From contig QEKJ01000001.1 in the NCBI GenBank assembly GCA_003096535.1, positions 186,001 to 250,000 of the forward strand: a stretch of 64,000 nt of DNA, read 5' to 3'. Origin of the DNA: Agathobaculum butyriciproducens. GTDB lineage: Bacteria > Bacillota > Clostridia > Oscillospirales > Butyricicoccaceae. The notes below the pieces were generated by a model. It did not search any database, had not been told where the DNA came from, and saw only the letters and a list, made by a program, of their open reading frames with translations. A program made the position numbers and the translations under genes. Below, piece after piece: positions 17,623 to 26,405 of this stretch. Numbering within the stretch: the first letter of the stretch is position 1; every line of letters begins with the position of its first letter.

Positions 17623-18389
17623 TAACGGTTGCCTCCTTCCTGACGGGGAGCACGACGCTCGCCACGGTTGAAGTCACGACGGCCGCGACGGTCACCGCGA
17701 CGATCGCGGCGCTCGAATGCCGGCTTCGGAGCTTCAATGGAGCGACCCAGACGCGGACCGCCGTGGAGAACCTCACCCTTGTAGATCCATACCTTAACAC
17801 CGATGCGGCCGTAGGTGGTCGCAGCTTCAGCAAAACCATAGTCGATGTCCGCACGCAGGGTCTGCAGCGGAATGGTGCCCTCGTGGTAATGCTCGGTGCG
17901 TGCGATTTCCGCGCCGCCCAGACGGCCGCCGCAGGAAACCTTGATGCCCTTGGCGCCCATGCGCATTGCACGGCCCATGGACTGCTTCATTGCACGGCGG
18001 AAACCGATGCGCTTCTCGAGCTGAGCTGCAATGTTCTCAGCAACCAGGGTAGCGTTGGTGTCCGGGTTCTTGATCTCGATGATGGAGCAGCGAACCTTCT
18101 TGCCGTACTTCTTGGTCAGCTCTTCTTCGAGCTTCTTGATGTCCTCGCCGCCGCGGCCGACAACCATGCCGGGACGTGCGCACTGGATCATGATCTTGAT
18201 TTCGTCGTTCTTGCGCTCGATCTCGATCGCCGGAACGCCTGCGTCGTACAGACGCTTCTTCAGATCCTTACGGATCTCGTAGTCTTCCACGAGGAGGTCG
18301 CCGAACACATTGTCCTTAGCGAACCAACGGGAATCCCAATTCTTGATAACGCCGACACGGAGACCGTTCGGATTTACTTTCTGGCCCAT
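17622..18389 (-). CDS. rpsC: 30S ribosomal protein S3
   Basis: Head protein at the mRNA entry site. 255 residues with a KH-2 domain ([20 protein letters not shown]) and the C-terminal RNA-binding domain ([20 protein letters not shown]). The tail has an extra run rich in Arg and Asp ([20 protein letters not shown]), a lineage-specific extension about 30 residues beyond B. subtilis S3. Confidence 0.98.
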   Translation of the reverse strand: MGQKVNPNGLRVGVIKNWDSRWFAKDNVFGDLLVEDYEIRKDLKKRLYDAGVPAIEIERKNDEIKIMIQCARPGMVVGRGGEDIKKLEEELTKKYGKKVRCSIIEIKNPDTNATLVAENIAAQLEKRIGFRRAMKQSMGRAMRMGAKGIKVSCGGRLGGAEIARTEHYHEGTIPLQTLRADIDYGFAEAATTYGRIGVKVWIYKGEVLHGGPRLGRSIEAPKPAFERRDRRGDRRGRRDFNRGERRAPRQEGGNR

Positions 18390-18402
18390 TGATTACCCTC
18401 CC

Positions 18403-18738
18403 TTATTCTTTCTCGCCAAGAACCAGCGTTACGTGCGAGGTTCTCTTGAGGATTCTGAATGCACGGCCCTGTGCACGCGGCATAACGCGCTTCATGATCG
18501 GACCGGGACCGACGTGAACTTCCTTAACGTAAAGCTTGTCGGTGTTCATGCCGTGATTGTTCTCGGCATTGGCAACTGCGCTCTTGAGGAGCTTCTCCAT
18601 CGGCTCGCATGCTGCCTTGGGGGTATTCATGATGATGGCCATAGCTTCGCCCGCATCCTTGCCGCGGATCAGATCGCAGATCAGCTTGATCTTTCGCGGG
18701 GTCATGCGTACGTTGCGTACAATAGCTCTTGCTTCCAT
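18403..18738 (-). CDS. rplV: 50S ribosomal protein L22
   Basis: Lines the peptide exit tunnel. 111 residues with the conserved VRMTPRKIKLICDLIRGK start and the C-terminal hairpin region RVMPRAQGRAFRILKRTSH. Mutations here affect macrolides in other species; the sequence looks ordinary. Confidence 0.98.
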   Translation of the reverse strand: MEARAIVRNVRMTPRKIKLICDLIRGKDAGEAMAIIMNTPKAACEPMEKLLKSAVANAENNHGMNTDKLYVKEVHVGPGPIMKRVMPRAQGRAFRILKRTSHVTLVLGEKE

Positions 18739-18755
18739 GTTACTTTAACTCCTCC

Positions 18756-19037
18756 TTACTTGCCGTTATTGGAGGTCTTGCTGCCCGCGTGACCCTTGTA
18801 GGTACGGGTGGGAGCAAACTCGCCCAGCTTGTGACCAACCATGTCCTCGGTAACGTATACCGGAACGTGCTTGCGGCCGTCGTGTACTGCGATAGTATGA
18901 CCGACGAACTCAGGGAAGATCGTGGAAGCGCGGGACCAGGTCTTGAGGACCTTCTTCTCGCCCTTTTCGTTCATTTCAACGACTCTTTTGATAAGCTCAG
19001 GAGCCACAAAAGGGCCTTTCTTAACACTTCTGCCCAT
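18756..19037 (-). CDS. rpsS: 30S ribosomal protein S19
   Basis: Head protein that binds 16S rRNA with S13. 93 residues, canonical [19 protein letters not shown] start and [19 protein letters not shown] signature. Confidence 0.98.
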   Translation of the reverse strand: MGRSVKKGPFVAPELIKRVVEMNEKGEKKVLKTWSRASTIFPEFVGHTIAVHDGRKHVPVYVTEDMVGHKLGEFAPTRTYKGHAGSKTSNNGK

Positions 19038-19055
19038 ATTAAGATAACTCCTTTC

Positions 19056-19889
19056 TTACTTGCCGTTGCGACGACGAGCGATCTGCTTGTCGGTGCGGTG
19101 GTTCTTCTTGCGGGTCTTGTAACCCATAGCCGGCTTGCCCCACGGGGTAACCGGAGACGGACGACCGATCGGGCTCTTGCCTTCGCCGCCGCCGTGCGGG
19201 TGATCACACGGGTTCATTACAGAACCACGAACGGTCGGGCGGATACCCAGATGACGGGTACGGCCAGCCTTACCCAGCTGTACGTTAGAATGATCAGAGT
19301 TACCAACAACGCCGATGGTAGCCTTGCAGTCCAGACGGACGTAACGCAGCTCACCGGAGGGCAGACGAACCATTGCCTTGCCGCCTTCCTTAGCCATCAG
19401 CTGAGCGCCGACGCCTGCGGAACGAACCAGCTGTGCGCCCTTGCCCGGGTACAGCTCGATGTTGTGGATCATGGTACCAACCGGAATGTTCTCAACCGGC
19501 AGGCAGTTGCCGGGCTTGATGTCGGCATCCTTGGAAGAAACGACCTTGTCGCCGATCTTCAGGCCCTCGGGAGCGAGGATATATGCCTTCTCGCCGTCCT
19601 CGTACTGAACGAGAGCGATGTTAGCGGAACGGTTCGGATCATACTCCAGGGTCTTAACCTCGGCATAAACGTCGAGCTTCTGACGCTTGAAGTCAATGAT
19701 ACGGTACTTCTTCTTGTTGCCGCCGCCGATGTGGCGAACGGTGATGCGGCCGTAGCTGTTGCGGCCAGCGGTCTTCTTGACCTTTTCGAGAAGGCTCTTC
19801 TCGGGCTTCACCTTAGACAGACCCTTGTAGGAAAGCACAGTCATATTTCTGCGCGAGGGCGTCGTCGGGTTGAAAGTCTTGATAGCCAT
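19056..19889 (-). CDS. rplB: 50S ribosomal protein L2
   Basis: Core large-subunit protein required for subunit joining and peptidyl transfer. 277 residues, with [18 protein letters not shown] carrying the conserved histidine near residue 229. The ATG at 19889 gives [14 protein letters not shown]; an upstream TTG at 19901 is unlikely. A 250-base hairpin array separates it from rplW, a large gap for this operon. Confidence 0.98.
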   Translation of the reverse strand: MAIKTFNPTTPSRRNMTVLSYKGLSKVKPEKSLLEKVKKTAGRNSYGRITVRHIGGGNKKKYRIIDFKRQKLDVYAEVKTLEYDPNRSANIALVQYEDGEKAYILAPEGLKIGDKVVSSKDADIKPGNCLPVENIPVGTMIHNIELYPGKGAQLVRSAGVGAQLMAKEGGKAMVRLPSGELRYVRLDCKATIGVVGNSDHSNVQLGKAGRTRHLGIRPTVRGSVMNPCDHPHGGGEGKSPIGRPSPVTPWGKPAMGYKTRKKNHRTDKQIARRRNGK

Positions 19890-19944
19890 TTGGAATTTCA
19901 ACTCCTTGATACGTTATTATCGGGGTGGCTTCCCCATACAAATG

Positions 19945-20146
19945 CTTCATTCAAAACTACAGTTTTGAACGAGTTGTTAATCACCCCGCAGGGGTGTTCG
20001 TAAAAGTGCGGCTGCGCCGTACTTTTACACCACTGCCCGCGCCTTAGAGGCGCGTTCTCGAATGTATTCATTCGAGAGGGGGTTATCCGAAAAAGTTTCC
20101 GAAGGGAACTTTTTCGGTATCTAAGGGGGAAGGATTCCCCCTTAGA
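19945..20146. repeat. Hairpin array 2 (seven hairpins) between rplW and rplB
   Basis: Seven consecutive inverted repeats with unrelated sequences: 19950-19969 (TTCAAAACTA centre), 19982-19996 (CACCCCGCAGGGGTG), 20000-20028 (GTAAAAGT/ACTTTTAC), 20038-20054 (CGCGCC/GGCGCG), 20055-20078 (CTCGAATG/CATTCGAG), 20087-20117 (CCGAAAAAGTT/AACTTTTTCGG), 20121-20145 (CTAAGGGGGAA/TTCCCCCTTAG). None is followed by a T run on the minus strand, so they are not obvious terminators. The array lies inside the S10 operon. Confidence 0.85.
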
Positions 20147-20150
20147 ATAT

Positions 20151-20444
20151 TTACATCATGTTCTCGAAGATCTCGATCTTCTTGGAGTCAGCGGTCAGGG
20201 TTACGATCGCCTTCTTGATGTCGGAACGCTTGCCAACGTGAACGCCCATGCGCTTCCACTTGCCCGGCAGCTTGATGGTGTTAACCTTGGCAACCTTAAC
20301 GCCGAAGATCTCCTCTACAGCCTTCTTGATCTCTACCTTGCCGGCATCGATTGCAACTTCGAAGGTGTACTTGTTGTCCTGTGCGCCCATCATGGAACGC
20401 TCGGTGATGATCGGCTTCTTGATAATGTCGTATGCGTACTTCAT
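20151..20444 (-). CDS. rplW: 50S ribosomal protein L23
   Basis: Exit-tunnel protein that docks trigger factor and SRP. 97 residues; [20 protein letters not shown] and [15 protein letters not shown] are family blocks. Its ATG overlaps the TAA of rplD by one base (TAATG). Confidence 0.98.
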   Translation of the reverse strand: MKYAYDIIKKPIITERSMMGAQDNKYTFEVAIDAGKVEIKKAVEEIFGVKVAKVNTIKLPGKWKRMGVHVGKRSDIKKAIVTLTADSKKIEIFENMM

Positions 20445-21067
20445 TATGCGTATACCTCCTGCAGCTTCTCAACTGCTGCCTTGTCGATGATGAACTTGTC
20501 AGCATTGAGGATGTCGTATACATTGAGGGTAGACGCGATCGTGGTGCGTACGCCCGGGATGTTTGCCGCAGACTTAACTACGTTGGTGCGAACTTCCGGA
20601 GTAACTACCAGGCTCTTGCCGGTTGCCTCAACTGCGTTCAGGAAACCAACGAAGGACTTGGTCTTGATCTCGCCCATATCCAGGCCATCGATTACGATGA
20701 TCTCGCCTGCTGCTGCCTTTGCAGACAGAGCGGACAGCATAGCCAGACGCTTGGTCTTCTTGGTCAGGCTGTAGTTGTAGGAACGGGGCTTCGGGCCGAG
20801 GGCAATACCACCATGGGTCCACTGCGGAGAGCGGATAGAACCCTGACGAGCACGGCCGGTGCCCTTCTGACGCCACGGCTTGATGCCGCCGCCACGAACC
20901 TCGGCGCGGGTCAGCGTGGACTGAGTGCCCTGACGCTGGTTAGCCAGATAATTCTTTACTGCAGCGTGTACAACGGTCATGTTCGGCTCGATACCGAAAA
21001 CAGCCGCGTTCAGCTCCATCTCGCCGGTCTTCTTACCGGTCATATCAAAAACTGCTACTGTAGGCAT
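20444..21067 (-). CDS. rplD: 50S ribosomal protein L4
   Basis: Large-subunit assembly protein with a tunnel loop. In some bacteria it also autoregulates the S10 operon. 207 residues, with [19 protein letters not shown] near residue 65 and RSPQWTHGG. It has a GGAAGGAGGAG site. Confidence 0.98.
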   Translation of the reverse strand: MPTVAVFDMTGKKTGEMELNAAVFGIEPNMTVVHAAVKNYLANQRQGTQSTLTRAEVRGGGIKPWRQKGTGRARQGSIRSPQWTHGGIALGPKPRSYNYSLTKKTKRLAMLSALSAKAAAGEIIVIDGLDMGEIKTKSFVGFLNAVEATGKSLVVTPEVRTNVVKSAANIPGVRTTIASTLNVYDILNADKFIIDKAAVEKLQEVYA

Positions 21068-21085
21068 GATTTGCTCCTCCTTCCC

Positions 21086-21784
21086 TTACTTTCTTGCGGA
21101 AGCCTTCTGCGGGTTCTTGCTGATGCCAGCCTCGCCCTTGGCAACCTTGTTGTTCTTAACGGTGTTCTTCAGCACTACGATGCCGCCCTTCGGGCCCGGA
21201 ACTGCGCCGCAAACGGCGATCAGGTTAAGCTCAGCGTCAACCTTTACAACGTCCAGGTTCTGAACAGTAACCTGCTCAGCGCCCATGTGACCCGGCATCA
21301 TCTTGCCCTTCATGATCTTGGACGGATCAGAGCAAGCGCCCATAGAACCCGCATGGCGGTGTACAGGGCCGGTACCGTGGCTTTCCTTCAGGCGGGATGC
21401 GTTGAAGCGCTTGATTACGCCAGCGTAGCCCTTGCCCTTGGAAGTGCCGGTAACGTCAACATAATCGCCGGTAACGAACATGTCAGCCTTAACAACATCG
21501 CCGAGCTGGAACGGAGTGCAGTCCTCAAAACGGAACTCCTTCAGGTACTTCTTCAGGGAGTCGCCAGCCTTCTTCAGGTGACCCTTCTGGGGCTTGTTCA
21601 GGCGAGCTTCCTTAACATCCTCAAAACCGAACTGTACAGCATTGTAGCCGTCCTTCTCTTCGGTCTTGAGCTGAGTTACAACGCAAGGACCTGCTTCGAT
21701 TACGGTGCAGGGAATAACCTTGCCGTCAGCATTGAAGATCTGGGTCATACCGACCTTCTTGCCGATGATTGCTTTGTTCAGCAT
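21086..21784 (-). CDS. rplC: 50S ribosomal protein L3
   Basis: Early assembly protein near the peptidyl transferase centre. 232 residues, starting MLNKAIIGKKVGMTQIF (ATG 21784, AAGGAGGAAAA site). It has the loop motif HGTGPVHRHAGSMGACSDPS near residue 150. The C-terminus is ~20 residues longer than E. coli L3. About 120 bases of small hairpins separate it from rpsJ. Confidence 0.98.
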   Translation of the reverse strand: MLNKAIIGKKVGMTQIFNADGKVIPCTVIEAGPCVVTQLKTEEKDGYNAVQFGFEDVKEARLNKPQKGHLKKAGDSLKKYLKEFRFEDCTPFQLGDVVKADMFVTGDYVDVTGTSKGKGYAGVIKRFNASRLKESHGTGPVHRHAGSMGACSDPSKIMKGKMMPGHMGAEQVTVQNLDVVKVDAELNLIAVCGAVPGPKGGIVVLKNTVKNNKVAKGEAGISKNPQKASARK

Positions 21785-21907
21785 TTGTTTTTCCTCCTTA
21801 AAGGTTATTGGTTGACGGCATTTGACCGCCAACATGACCTCGCCGCGCGTGTCGCGGCAGGGCTTCAAACCGCCGGTGGGTTAATCCGGTCAGCTTGTTA
21901 ACTTAAA

Positions 21908-22219
21908 TTAGAGCTTAACCTCGAACTCGACGCCAGCCGACAGGTCGAGAGTGGTCAGAGCCTCGATGGTAGCCTGATTCGGGTTGATGATGTCGATCAG
22001 GCGCTTGTGGGTGCGGCGCTCGAACTGCTCACGAGAATCCTTGTACTTGTGAACAGCACGCAGGATGGTAACGATCTGCTTCTCGGTCGGCAGCGGGATC
22101 GGGCCGGAAACCTTAGCGCCGTTGCGCTTAGCGGTCTCGATGATCTTCTCTGCGGACTGGTCGATCAGCTCGTGATCATACGCCTTCAGGCGAATGCGAA
22201 TCTTCTGTGCGTTTGCCAT
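21908..22219 (-). CDS. rpsJ: 30S ribosomal protein S10
   Basis: First gene of the operon; small-subunit head protein, also the NusE transcription antitermination partner. 103 residues, starting [20 protein letters not shown] (ATG 22219, GAGGAGGAAA site), with [21 protein letters not shown]. Preceded by a ~360-base leader from a consensus promoter. Confidence 0.98.
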   Translation of the reverse strand: MANAQKIRIRLKAYDHELIDQSAEKIIETAKRNGAKVSGPIPLPTEKQIVTILRAVHKYKDSREQFERRTHKRLIDIINPNQATIEALTTLDLSAGVEFEVKL

Positions 22220-22615
22220 TGTGGAATTTCCTCCTCGTATGTGTGCCATACATTAAATAATGTTTTGACTCGCTACGGAGAGAAACTGCAACTCCGCCGT
22301 GCGTATCACGCAACGGGCATGAAAATAACCGGGCGCACTGACTCCGCAGCGCAACAATCCGGTCACGATAAGAAACGTAAGTGGTTCAAACCATCGGCTT
22401 GACGGCGCACGCGCCGCGAGTCCCGAATTTACGCATGAACATTGCGTTTTTGCTGAATATCTGAATTCAGCTGATAGCAGTTATCTCAACCGCCCGATTG
22501 TCGGACCTACTCCACCGAAGTTACCTGCTCACAGCAGCAATCTCCGGTATCATCGCGTTTTAACTTGCTCTCGCAAGTGCTTATACATAATACAATACTT
22601 TCATAGGAAAGTCAA
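22220..22615 (-). promoter_or_regulatory. S10 operon promoter and ~360-base structured leader
   Basis: The promoter on the minus strand is TTGACT (22610-22615), 17 bases, TATTAT (22587-22592). The leader from about 22580 begins with ACTTGCGAGAGCAAGT and continues with several short hairpins (for example CCGGAGATT..AACTTCGG near 22530, GACGGCGCACGCGCC near 22412) up to the rpsJ ribosome site. A leader this long in front of rpsJ suggests autogenous control. No known r-protein leader motif was matched by eye. Confidence 0.7.
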
Positions 22616-22675
22616 GTGTTTGCACAAAATTTTCAGCGATTTTTTGTGGGAAACGGAATTTTTCGCGTTATGCAC

Positions 22676-22714
22676 AAAAACAGACCCGAAAACCATCGTT
22701 TCAGGTCTGTTTTG
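22676..22714 (-). terminator. Terminator after the anti-sigma gene
   Basis: AACAGACCTGAAACG/CGGGTCTGTT hairpin with T run on the minus strand just past the stop codon. Confidence 0.88.
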
Positions 22715-22721
22715 CCCAATC

Positions 22722-23681
22722 TCAACCGGTAACAACCGCTAAGATCCACGAATCTGCATGGCTGTCGATCGTCAGATCGACCTTATCATAGGCAGTCACC
22801 GTGCAGCCTGCCTGTTCTACTGTCTGCAGCGTCTTTTCGAGCGTTTCCATACTGTTGTCCAGCCGGAACCACGAAACGCCGTTCTCCTGCGCGAGCAGCT
22901 CACCATCGATATCCGGCAGGCTGCTGCCGCCGATGGCCACATAGCAGTACGCGGTGTGCGCGCCGTGCAGGCTTTGCGGCAGCGTGAGCACCGGACGAGT
23001 CTGCACCTGCGCCGGTACCGGCTCCTCCGTGACCGGCTCGGGAGCTGCGATCGACCGATCGCTGTCTGCATACTGCTCGGCATCGATGCCCGCATCGCTC
23101 TGCGTATTCGCCGCAGAGTCCCCGCCGGTGTCATTCTGCCCGCTGTATGCGCTGCCGTTCATGCTCTGCGAAGCCGTGCCGCTCTGCTGCACGCTCGAAT
23201 TCGATGCTCCGCCGCTCGATGCATCGGCGTTCTCCCGCACAGACTGCTCGATCTCATCCTGCATACCGCCGTCCGCCGTGCCGTCTCCTGCGTCCGCCGA
23301 AGCGGAATCCGCTGCCGCCGTGCTGCCGCTGCCCACCGTACTGAACGCGGGCATCAGTCCGCCGCCGAGCACAACCAGCACGACAACCGCCGCAGCGGCT
23401 ACCATCGTAAACACCGGCAGACGGCGCATCGGCTTTTGCGGCGCGACCACCCGAACGGTTTCCTCCTGCCGCAGACGTTCCATTATGCTGTCATGCAGTC
23501 CGGCCGGCGGCTCGGTTTCGTCCACCGCCAGCATACTGTGCATCTGCTCCAGATCCTCTTTCAGCGCGGCGCACGATGGGCACTCTGCCAGATGCTCCTC
23601 CAGCTTTTGCTTTTCGGAATCGGTCAGGGTTCCGTCCACACTGTTCGAGCAAAGCTGTTCAAAATATTCCTCCTCATTCAT
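22722..23681 (-). CDS. Zinc-finger anti-sigma factor, membrane-spanning
   Basis: Probably holds the ECF sigma factor encoded just upstream at the membrane. It has 319 residues. The N-terminus carries a zf-HC2-type motif, HLAECPSCAAL (HxxxCxxC) near residue 30. One membrane helix spans about 88-108 (VFTMVAAAAVVVLVVLGGGL). A long Ser/Gly/Ala-rich linker follows (about 110-215), and then a C-terminal domain I do not recognise. The ATG at 23681 lies inside the end of the sigma gene (8-base overlap), a strong sign of a coupled pair. Confidence 0.85.
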   Translation of the reverse strand: MNEEEYFEQLCSNSVDGTLTDSEKQKLEEHLAECPSCAALKEDLEQMHSMLAVDETEPPAGLHDSIMERLRQEETVRVVAPQKPMRRLPVFTMVAAAAVVVLVVLGGGLMPAFSTVGSGSTAAADSASADAGDGTADGGMQDEIEQSVRENADASSGGASNSSVQQSGTASQSMNGSAYSGQNDTGGDSAANTQSDAGIDAEQYADSDRSIAAPEPVTEEPVPAQVQTRPVLTLPQSLHGAHTAYCYVAIGGSSLPDIDGELLAQENGVSWFRLDNSMETLEKTLQTVEQAGCTVTAYDKVDLTIDSHADSWILAVVTG

Positions 23682-24288
23682 GCTCCTCGCCTCCTTCCAT
23701 ATCTTTAGACGAAGGCAAATGAAAAAGGTTCCCTCGTTTGAGTAAAATTTTGCGTAAAGCGATGCGTGCGCGTGACAGCCGCGACTTTACCGTGCCTTCG
23801 CTGACCTCGAGTATCTCAGCGATCTCGGTGTAGCTCATGCCGGAAACGTCCCGCAGCAGGACGATTCTGCGGTGCTCGTCGCTCACCTCATCGAGCGCGG
23901 CGGCAAGCTCACGTCCCAGCTCGCTGTTCTCCAGGTGCTCCTCGGGAGATGGAGCCGTATCCGGAAGCGGCAGTTCGCGTTCCTCGTCATCCTCGCCCTG
24001 CACGAGCGGCTGCGTCGGCGGCTGGCTCTGCTTATGCCGCGCGTAATCGACGCACTGGTTCATCGTGATGCGGAACAGCCAGGTCGCAAAGCCGCTGTCC
24101 CCGCGGAAGTCCTTCATCGAGCGCCATGCCCGAAGGAAAACCTCCTGCGTGATATCTGCGGCATCCTCCGGCGAGCCGGACGAGCGCAGCGCGATCGCAT
24201 ACACGCGCTTTTCGTAGCGCGTCACCAGTTGCTCAAAGGCGGAAAGCTCGCCGCGCCGCGCCTGCGCCACAATATGCTTGTCGTCCAC
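23674..24288 (-). CDS. ECF RNA polymerase sigma factor (SigW/RpoE-like)
   Basis: Alternative sigma factor that redirects RNA polymerase in response to envelope signals. 204 residues: region 2 with YEKRVYAIALRSSGSPEDAA and DITQEVFLRAWRSMKDF (about 25-65), an acidic linker (about 85-120), and region 4 with RDVSGMSYTEIAEILEVSEG and TVKSRLSRARIALRK (about 145-185). It uses a GTG start at 24288 with GAGAGGGGAG. It forms a pair with the downstream anti-sigma gene; the regulon is unknown. Confidence 0.92.
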   Translation of the reverse strand: MDDKHIVAQARRGELSAFEQLVTRYEKRVYAIALRSSGSPEDAADITQEVFLRAWRSMKDFRGDSGFATWLFRITMNQCVDYARHKQSQPPTQPLVQGEDDEERELPLPDTAPSPEEHLENSELGRELAAALDEVSDEHRRIVLLRDVSGMSYTEIAEILEVSEGTVKSRLSRARIALRKILLKRGNLFHLPSSKDMEGGEEHE

Positions 24289-24321
24289 TGCGTCTCCCCT
24301 CTCTTTCTCTTACCTTATTTA

Positions 24322-25305
24322 TTATATGTTCTCCTTCGCCGAAACGAAGGCTTTCAGTTCGTCTGCAATTTCATACAGATCACTCAGCTTGGTGAGTGCG
24401 CAAATGCGGTTCTTGAACGCCTTGACACCGCTTTCCCGCTTGAGATAGCAGTTAACGTGTCGGCGTGCCTCGAGCATGGCGATATGCTCGCCCTTCTGCT
24501 CGGCGGCAAGCTCGATCTGCCGCACGGCTGTGTCAATGCGCTCCGCGAACGGCGGCAGCGCCGGACAGATGCCGGTCTCGAGCAGTGCATTCGCCCGCTC
24601 GAACAGCCACGGATCACCGAGCGAACCTCGCCCGATCATCACGCCGTCCGCGCCGGTGTGCGCGAAAATGCGGACCGCGTCCTCGGGCTCGGCCACATCT
24701 CCGTTGGCGAACACCGGAATGCAAACCGCCTGCTTGACTTCACGAATCACATCCCAGTCGGCGGTGCCGCTGTACTGCTGCGAGCGCGTGCGTCCGTGCA
24801 GCGTGATCGCTGCCGCGCCGGACTGCTCAGCCATTTTTGCAAATTCCACGCAGTTGACGCTTTTTTCATCCCAGCCCTTGCGAAACTTGACCGTTACCGG
24901 CACATCGACCGCGTTTACGACCGCTGTAATCACCTTGGACGCAAGCTCCGGGTCCTTCATCAGCGCGGAGCCGTCACCGTTGTTTACGATCTTCGGCGCC
25001 GGACAGCCCATGTTGATATCGATGATATCACAGCCGGATTTCTCCAGCGCCAGTTTCGCGCCTTCGGCCATCGTGTCCGGCTCGTGCCCGAAAATCTGGG
25101 CAGCCGCCGGATGCTCGTCCGCCCCCAGCTCGAGCAGACGCGGCGTTTTCTTATCCTTATAGCACAGCGCCTTTGCGGAGACCATTTCGGTCACGGTCAG
25201 CGCCGCGCCGTGCTCCCGGCAGATATGGCGGAATGCAAGATCGGTCACGCCTGCCATCGGTGCAAGCGCCAGTTTTCCGTTGATTGTTACGTTGCCGATC
25301 TGCAT
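24322..25305 (-). CDS. dusB: tRNA-dihydrouridine synthase, DusB family
   Basis: FMN-dependent reduction of specific uridines in tRNA D-loops. It has 327 residues: a TIM barrel with LAPMAGVTDLAFR at the N-terminus, INMGCPAPKIVNNGDG (catalytic Cys region, about 100), VTVKFRKGWDE, ITLHGRTRSQQYSG and VMIGRGSLGDPWLF, followed by the helical domain. ATG with GGAGGAACG. It lies 33 bases before the sigma gene and could be co-transcribed. Confidence 0.95.
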   Translation of the reverse strand: MQIGNVTINGKLALAPMAGVTDLAFRHICREHGAALTVTEMVSAKALCYKDKKTPRLLELGADEHPAAAQIFGHEPDTMAEGAKLALEKSGCDIIDINMGCPAPKIVNNGDGSALMKDPELASKVITAVVNAVDVPVTVKFRKGWDEKSVNCVEFAKMAEQSGAAAITLHGRTRSQQYSGTADWDVIREVKQAVCIPVFANGDVAEPEDAVRIFAHTGADGVMIGRGSLGDPWLFERANALLETGICPALPPFAERIDTAVRQIELAAEQKGEHIAMLEARRHVNCYLKRESGVKAFKNRICALTKLSDLYEIADELKAFVSAKENI

Positions 25306-25411
25306 ATCGTTCCTCCGTCTTATACATATTATATAACGGTGTATATTTTACCATAACGCGACTGCAAATGCAACTTACAGAATGGATGCACCCATTTTTC
25401 GACCGAAAAAC

Positions 25412-25446
25412 GCAAAAACAGGGCAAATCCGAGGATTTACCCTGTC
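25412..25446 (-). terminator. Terminator after the DedA gene
   Basis: ACAGGGTAAATCC/GGATTTGCCCTGT hairpin followed by T-rich sequence on the minus strand. Confidence 0.85.
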
Positions 25447-25457
25447 GATATATTTGG

Positions 25458-25967
25458 TTACATTACCATGCTGAGAATCTTCTCGCTGAAGAAATACCCG
25501 AACGAAATGAGTGCGGTATTCCACACCGTGATGCCCGCCGCAGACCAGCCGACGAACCACTTGACCGGCATCCGGAGCAGTCCGGCCGGGATGGAAACAA
25601 TGGTGCGGATACACGGGATCACACGGATGATCGCCAGTCCGCGCCCATGCTGTGCGTCGATAAATTCATGGCATTTACGCACGAGAGACTTGAATTTCTT
25701 GCTCCTGCCGAACAGTTTCTCCATCACCGGTTCGCCGCCCCAGTAGCACACGGCGTAGATGACCAGACTGCCGAGCACACCGGCGACCACGCTCAGAAAA
25801 ACCGTCAGCGGCAGCGACAGCTCGCTCCGGGCGATCAGCACACCGACGCACGGCATGATAACGCCTGCCGGAAATCCGGGCAGGTTCATATATTCGCAGA
25901 AAACCACGGCACAGACCAGGATCAGTCCGTACTGGTTGAACAGCTGAAAAAAGGTTTCGGCCGTCAT
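25458..25967 (-). CDS. DedA/SNARE-associated family membrane protein
   Basis: Integral membrane protein of the DedA superfamily; relatives flip or transport lipids and support membrane homeostasis. 169 residues with about five hydrophobic segments. Features: GFPAGVIMPCVGVLIARSEL early, a re-entrant-type GVLGSLVIYAVCYWGG, the RVIPCIRTIVSIPAGLLRMP motif with conserved Arg and Pro near residue 120. ATG at 25967 has GGAGGCGG. The upstream gap has an inverted TACTATA/TATAGTA around 25990-26030. Confidence 0.88.
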   Translation of the reverse strand: MTAETFFQLFNQYGLILVCAVVFCEYMNLPGFPAGVIMPCVGVLIARSELSLPLTVFLSVVAGVLGSLVIYAVCYWGGEPVMEKLFGRSKKFKSLVRKCHEFIDAQHGRGLAIIRVIPCIRTIVSIPAGLLRMPVKWFVGWSAAGITVWNTALISFGYFFSEKILSMVM

Positions 25968-26084
25968 AATAGCCGCCTCCGTTTGATCTATAGTAAGCGA
26001 AAACCGAAATTTTCGTCTGTGTACTATAGTATACCAACCAAAACCGGATGGTACAAGGGAACGGCCGCTCATTTTATAATCTGT

Positions 26085-26345
26085 TTACAAAACGAGCGCC
26101 GTCAGCGCCCAAATGGTGCCGATGAGCAGTGCGCCTGCGCTGAATCCGGCAAGCAGAGAAAGACCGTCCGCCTTTCTTCTCGACCGCCGTCTGCGCGGCA
26201 GATAGCTGTTGGCGATGCGGCAGGCCTCTCGCACCATGTCGCCGCGCGGCGCATTGTAGTCCCGCACAAGGAAAATAGCCTGCTCGAACAGCGCCGGCTG
26301 CTCCGGCTTGACGACAATGACGCGGCGGCTGACACCTCGTACCAT
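26085..26345 (-). CDS. Small basic membrane protein of unknown function
   Basis: It has 86 residues and no family I recognise. The N-terminal 45 residues are soluble (PEQPALFEQAIFLVRDYNAP). A strongly basic stretch PRRRRSRRKADG (about 50-61) precedes a single C-terminal membrane helix (LSLLAGFSAGALLIGTIWAL). The AAAAGGAGGAA site supports the ATG at 26345. It lies 60 bases downstream of spoIIE on the same strand; a link to sporulation is possible but only by position. Confidence 0.65.
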   Translation of the reverse strand: MVRGVSRRVIVVKPEQPALFEQAIFLVRDYNAPRGDMVREACRIANSYLPRRRRSRRKADGLSLLAGFSAGALLIGTIWALTALVL

Positions 26346-26405
26346 ATAGATTCCTCCTTTTCCCTTTGTTCCATCATTCCCCTCTTTCGTGATTTTATAC
26401 CAGTC

